From positions 11,214-19,888 of the forward strand of contig DBWU01000031.1 in NCBI GenBank assembly GCA_002309395.1: a stretch of DNA of 8,675 nucleotides, written 5' to 3'. Each line of letters opens with the position of its first letter. The stretch's first letter is position 1. The translations under genes and the position numbers were made by a program. The DNA is from Oscillospiraceae bacterium UBA1230. GTDB taxonomy: Bacteria > Bacillota > Clostridia > Oscillospirales > Oscillospiraceae. This document shows, piece by piece, positions 6,233-8,675 of this stretch. The notes under the pieces are model-generated. The model was not told the origin of the DNA. It made no database searches and saw nothing but the letters and a program-made list of their open reading frames with translations.

Positions 6233-7350
6233 ATGGGTTATGACGTATTGATCGTTGGCGCGGGACTTTTCGGCGCCGCCGCCGCCCAATATCTGACCGA
6301 GGCCGGCAGGTCGGTTCTGGTGATCGACCGGCGCCCTCACGTAGGCGGCAACGTATACACCGAGGAAATGGAAGGGATCCAGGTCCATCGCTACGGCGCC
6401 CACATCTTCCACACCAACGACAAGGCGGTCTGGGACTATGCGAACCGGTTTGCCGAGTTTAACCGCTACACCAACGCGCCTGTTGCCAATTACCGGGGGG
6501 GGAGCTGTACTCCCTGCCCTTCAATATGTACACCTTTAACCGCATGTGGGGTGTGGTGACACCGCAGGAGGCGGAGACCGTGATCGCCCGGCAACGGCGG
6601 GATTCCGGCATCAGCGAGCCGAAAAATCTGGAAGAACAAGCCATCTCGCTGGTGGGGACGGACATCTACGAAAAGCTGGTCAAAGGCTACACGGAAAAGC
6701 AGTGGGGTCGCCCCTGCACGGAGCTTCCGGCTTTTATCATCCGGCGTCTGCCGGTGCGTTTCACCTTTGATAACAACTACTTTAACGCGCGGTATCAAGG
6801 GATCCCCGTCGGCGGCTACACCAACATGGTCAAGGCGATGCTGCGCGGCGTTGACGTGGAACTGAACGCGGACTATCTGACGGACAAAACCCGTTGGGAC
6901 GCTGTGGCGCCGCAGGTAATCTACACCGGCCCCGTTGACCGCTACTTCAACTACTGCTACGGTCCCCTGCAATACCGCAGTGTCCGCTTTGAGACCGAGG
7001 TACTGGACGTGCCCAACTATCAGGGTAACGCCGTGGTCAACTACACCGATCGGGAAACGCCCTATACCCGTATCATCGAGCACAAACATTTTGAATTCGG
7101 GCAGCAACCCAAGACGGTGATCTCACGGGAATACAGCGCCGAATGGCGTCCGGGTGACGAACCGTACTATCCCGTGAACGATGAAAAGAACAACGCACTC
7201 TATGAAAAGTACCGGGCGTTGGCGCAAAGCGAACCCAACGTACTGTTCGGCGGCCGGCTGGGCGCATACCGCTACTACGATATGGACGCGGTGATCGCCG
7301 CGGCGCTGGAGGCGGCAAAACGCTTGGAGGAACGGAGAAATACGCTATGA
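6233..7350 (+). CDS. glf: UDP-galactopyranose mutase, interrupted by a frameshift
   Basis: Glf is an FAD enzyme that interconverts UDP-galactopyranose and UDP-galactofuranose, the donor for galactofuranose-containing glycans. The first part (6233-6559, 108 codons) starts MGYDVLIVGAGLFG with the FAD-binding GxGxxG at residues 9-14, then VGGN, YGAHIFHTND and FNRYTNAPVANY. Homology to Glf then jumps to another frame and continues from 6502 to 7350 with NMYTFNRMWGV, NLEEQAISLVG, GYTEKQWGR, PVRFTFDNNYF, YQGIPVGGYT and YTRIIEHKHF, ending normally. Joined, the product would be about 371 residues, close to the 367 of E. coli Glf. The break is the G8 tract at 6495-6502, where six G would keep the frame. 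As written, the upstream part stops at 6559. A product restarting at 6526 would lack the FAD motif. The ribosome-binding site is GGAG at 6224-6227. The 3' end overlaps the next gene as ATGA. Confidence 0.9.
6495..6502 (+). other. G8 homopolymer at the glf frameshift
   Basis: Eight consecutive G lie exactly where the Glf reading frame changes. In the upstream frame the codons are TAC CGG GGG GGG AGC; the homologous continuation starts with GAG at 6502. Six G would give YRGELYSL, which aligns without gaps to YKDKLFNL of E. coli Glf as I remember it. Nine G would also restore the frame, with one extra glycine. The tract is therefore +2 or -1 relative to an intact gene. Confidence 0.9.
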
Positions 7351-8357
7351 AACTTTTGACCGTGACCGTTCCCTGCTATAATTCGCAGGACTATATGGAA
7401 AAGTGCATCGACAGCCTGCTCACCGGCGGAGAGCGGGTGGAGATCCTCATCATCAACGACGGCTCCACGGATCGCACCGGCGAGATCGCCGACAGCTACG
7501 CCGCCCGTTATCCCGACGTTGTCAGAGTGATCCATCAGGAGAACGGCGGACACGGCGAGGGCATCAACCAGGGTTTGCGTCACGCCACCGGCGTGTACTT
7601 CAAATCCGTGGACAGCGACGACTGGGTCAGCGGCGATTTTCCCCGGTTTCTCGATACGCTGGAATCGTGTGAGCAGCAGGGCGGCGTGGATCTGCTGGTG
7701 ACCAACTACTATTATGACCACGCCGACGGAAAGGGAAACCGCTCCATCCGTTTTTCCAACGCGCTGCCCAAAGGGCGCATCTTCACGTGGGAGGATACGC
7801 GGCCGTTTCGCATGGATCAGATCCTGATGATACACGCCTGCACTTTCCGCACGGAGACTATGCGAAAAAGCGGTATCGTTCTGCCCAAACATACGTTTTA
7901 TGAGGACAACTATATGGTCTACGGCAATCTGCGCTTTGCGGAGAAGCTGTACTATATGGACGCTGACCTCTATCACTACTATATCGGACGCGCCGGGCAG
8001 AGCGTGCAGGAGGACGTTATGAAGCGCCGCTATCTCCACCAGCTACGGGCCACAGAGCTGTGCTTTACGGCGTACCATCTGGATGAGATCCCTCAAACGC
8101 GTAAGCGCAACTACCTTGTACACGAGCTGTTTATCATGTTCGGTATTTCCGCGATCTTCGCGCGTCTCAACAGGACGGAGCAATCCGAGACGGATCTGGG
8201 GGATCTGTGGGCGACATGCCGCGCCTATGACGCAAAGTGGGCGGATCACTTCCGTTTCCGCACCATCCTGCGGCTGATCTGTATTCCCGGAAAGGGCGGC
8301 GCCGCCCTGGTCAGCGCGGTCTACCGTCTGGCGCGTCTGGTGGTGCGTTTCAACTGA
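7347..8357 (+). CDS. Glycosyltransferase family 2 protein
   Basis: This is a 336-residue GT-A fold glycosyltransferase, probably cytoplasmic or membrane-peripheral, that moves a sugar from a nucleotide donor to a growing glycan. The N-terminus has the GT2 signature: TVTVPCYNSQDYMEKCIDSLL, then NDGSTDRT (37-44), HQENGGHGEGINQGL (63-77) and the metal-binding DSDDW starting at D89. YEDN around residues 185-188 is a plausible catalytic-base region. No clear multi-pass membrane domain is seen, though the C-terminal part has short hydrophobic stretches. The ATG overlaps the glf stop as ATGA, with GGAG 9 nt upstream (7334-7337). The tight coupling to a UDP-galactofuranose-making enzyme suggests a galactofuranosyltransferase, but donor and acceptor cannot be read from the sequence. 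It is intact despite the glf frameshift, which could reduce its coupled translation. Confidence 0.9.
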   Translation: MKLLTVTVPCYNSQDYMEKCIDSLLTGGERVEILIINDGSTDRTGEIADSYAARYPDVVRVIHQENGGHGEGINQGLRHATGVYFKSVDSDDWVSGDFPRFLDTLESCEQQGGVDLLVTNYYYDHADGKGNRSIRFSNALPKGRIFTWEDTRPFRMDQILMIHACTFRTETMRKSGIVLPKHTFYEDNYMVYGNLRFAEKLYYMDADLYHYYIGRAGQSVQEDVMKRRYLHQLRATELCFTAYHLDEIPQTRKRNYLVHELFIMFGISAIFARLNRTEQSETDLGDLWATCRAYDAKWADHFRFRTILRLICIPGKGGAALVSAVYRLARLVVRFN

Positions 8358-8400
8358 TAGGCACAGAGATACCGCTGATATTTTCTCGGAAAGTGGCTCC

Positions 8401-8414
8401 CCGTCCGCGGACGG
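8401..8414. repeat. Perfect 14-bp palindrome between the glycosyltransferase and the tRNA promoter
   Basis: CCGTCCGCGGACGG is identical to its reverse complement and could fold as a 5-bp stem with a CGCG loop in RNA. It lies about 44 nt after the glycosyltransferase stop and 40 nt before the tRNA -35 box. No T-run follows, so it does not qualify as a canonical terminator. It may still help end or stabilise the glf transcript, or bind a dimeric protein. Confidence 0.45.
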
Positions 8415-8454
8415 CGCGAGATCGTGACGCGTAAAAAACTTCCGCAACAAATAC

Positions 8455-8482
8455 TTGACAAATTACCGTGACATGGTATAAT
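8455..8482 (+). promoter_or_regulatory. Near-consensus sigma-A promoter for the tRNA-Leu genes
   Basis: TTGACA (8455-8460) and TATAAT (8477-8482) both match the consensus perfectly and are separated by 16 nt. The expected start near 8489 lies about 25 nt before the mature tRNA 5' end. Such strength is typical of stable-RNA promoters. Confidence 0.9.
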
Positions 8483-8513
8483 AATCTGGCGTTCTGCTCA
8501 AGGGGCGGACTAT

Positions 8514-8600
8514 GCGAGTGTGCTGGAACAGGCAGACAGGCAAGCTTGAGGTGCTTGTGTTCGTAAGGACGTGCGGGTTCAAGTCCCGCCACTCGCACCA
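8514..8600 (+). tRNA. tRNA-Leu (anticodon GAG)
   Basis: This is an 87-nt type II tRNA. The acceptor stem GCGAGTG (8514-8520) pairs with CACTCGC (8590-8596), followed by discriminator A and an encoded CCA (8598-8600). The anticodon stem CAAGC (8541-8545) pairs with GCTTG (8553-8557) around the loop TTGAGGT, placing anticodon GAG at 8548-8550, which reads CTC and CTT leucine codons. The extra arm is GTTC-GTAA-GGAC, as expected for leucine tRNAs. The T arm is GCGGG-TTCAAGT-CCCGC. It is transcribed from the promoter at 8455-8482. Confidence 0.96.
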
Positions 8601-8650
8601 TTTCTCCAACGGAGAGGTGGGATGGTTCCGTTTTGAGTCGACCGCACTTC

Positions 8651-8675
8651 GCGCGAGTGGTGGAATTGGCAGACT
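8651..8675 (+). tRNA. Second leucine-type tRNA, 5' end only, cut by window edge
   Basis: GCGCGAG, then TG, then a D-arm reading GTGGAATTGGCAGAC matches the 5' third of leucine tRNAs. It aligns position for position with the start of the tRNA at 8514. The anticodon lies outside the window, so the isoacceptor is unknown. It begins 50 nt after the first tRNA with no promoter visible between, so the two are probably co-transcribed. Confidence 0.82.

Noticed and set aside
8350..8601. Minus-strand reading frame of 83 codons starting MVRVAGLEPARP
   Set aside because: Its N-terminal third is the antisense of the tRNA-Leu gene. VAGLEPARP-type proteins are a familiar annotation artefact of reading leucine tRNA genes backwards.
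8603..8615. TCTCC-AAC-GGAGA stem between the two tRNA genes as a terminator
   Set aside because: The stem has only 5 bp with a 3-nt loop and no T-run directly after it. It is more likely part of the processed tRNA spacer.
8514..8675. tRNA-Leu as an integration site with glf and the glycosyltransferase as a genomic island
   Set aside because: The cluster lies on the 5' side of the tRNA, whereas integrases usually use the 3' end. No integrase or repeated tRNA 3' fragment is present in the window.

Overview
The window looks like a chromosome segment from a GC-rich member of the Clostridia (Oscillospiraceae/Ruminococcaceae-like). That assignment is inferred from three things. The glycogen operon has the Firmicutes-type pair of ADP-glucose pyrophosphorylase subunits (GlgC plus GlgD). 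A membrane-anchored polysaccharide deacetylase resembles the sporulation PdaB family. Promoters are AT-rich and sigma-A-like inside otherwise GC-rich DNA. I did no database search.

Left half, minus strand (1-5094): a compact glycogen synthesis operon in transcription order glgB-glgC-glgD-glgA, with glgA cut by the window edge. A TTGACG-16-TATAAT promoter (5067-5094) drives it. glgB/glgC and glgC/glgD overlap by ATGA, and glgD/glgA are 4 nt apart, so the four genes should be translated as a coupled unit. GlgC (with GlgD) makes ADP-glucose, GlgA polymerises it into alpha-1,4 chains, and GlgB adds alpha-1,6 branches.

Middle, plus strand (5224-6148): a divergently oriented, membrane-anchored CE4-type deacetylase gene, closed by a strong intrinsic terminator.

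Right, plus strand (6148-8357): an extended -10 promoter abuts the T-tract of that terminator and precedes a two-gene unit. These are UDP-galactopyranose mutase (glf) and a family 2 glycosyltransferase, joined by another ATGA overlap, which suggests galactofuranose-containing surface glycan synthesis. glf is split by a frameshift at a run of eight G (6495-6502). This is the most notable feature of the window: an assembly error, a phase-variable or decaying gene, or (less likely) a recoding site.

End (8455-8675): a near-consensus promoter drives a tRNA-Leu(GAG), followed 50 nt later by the 5' end of a second leucine-type tRNA that runs off the window. I found no CRISPR array, insertion sequence or phage gene. 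Nothing here forms a clearly undescribed multi-gene system.
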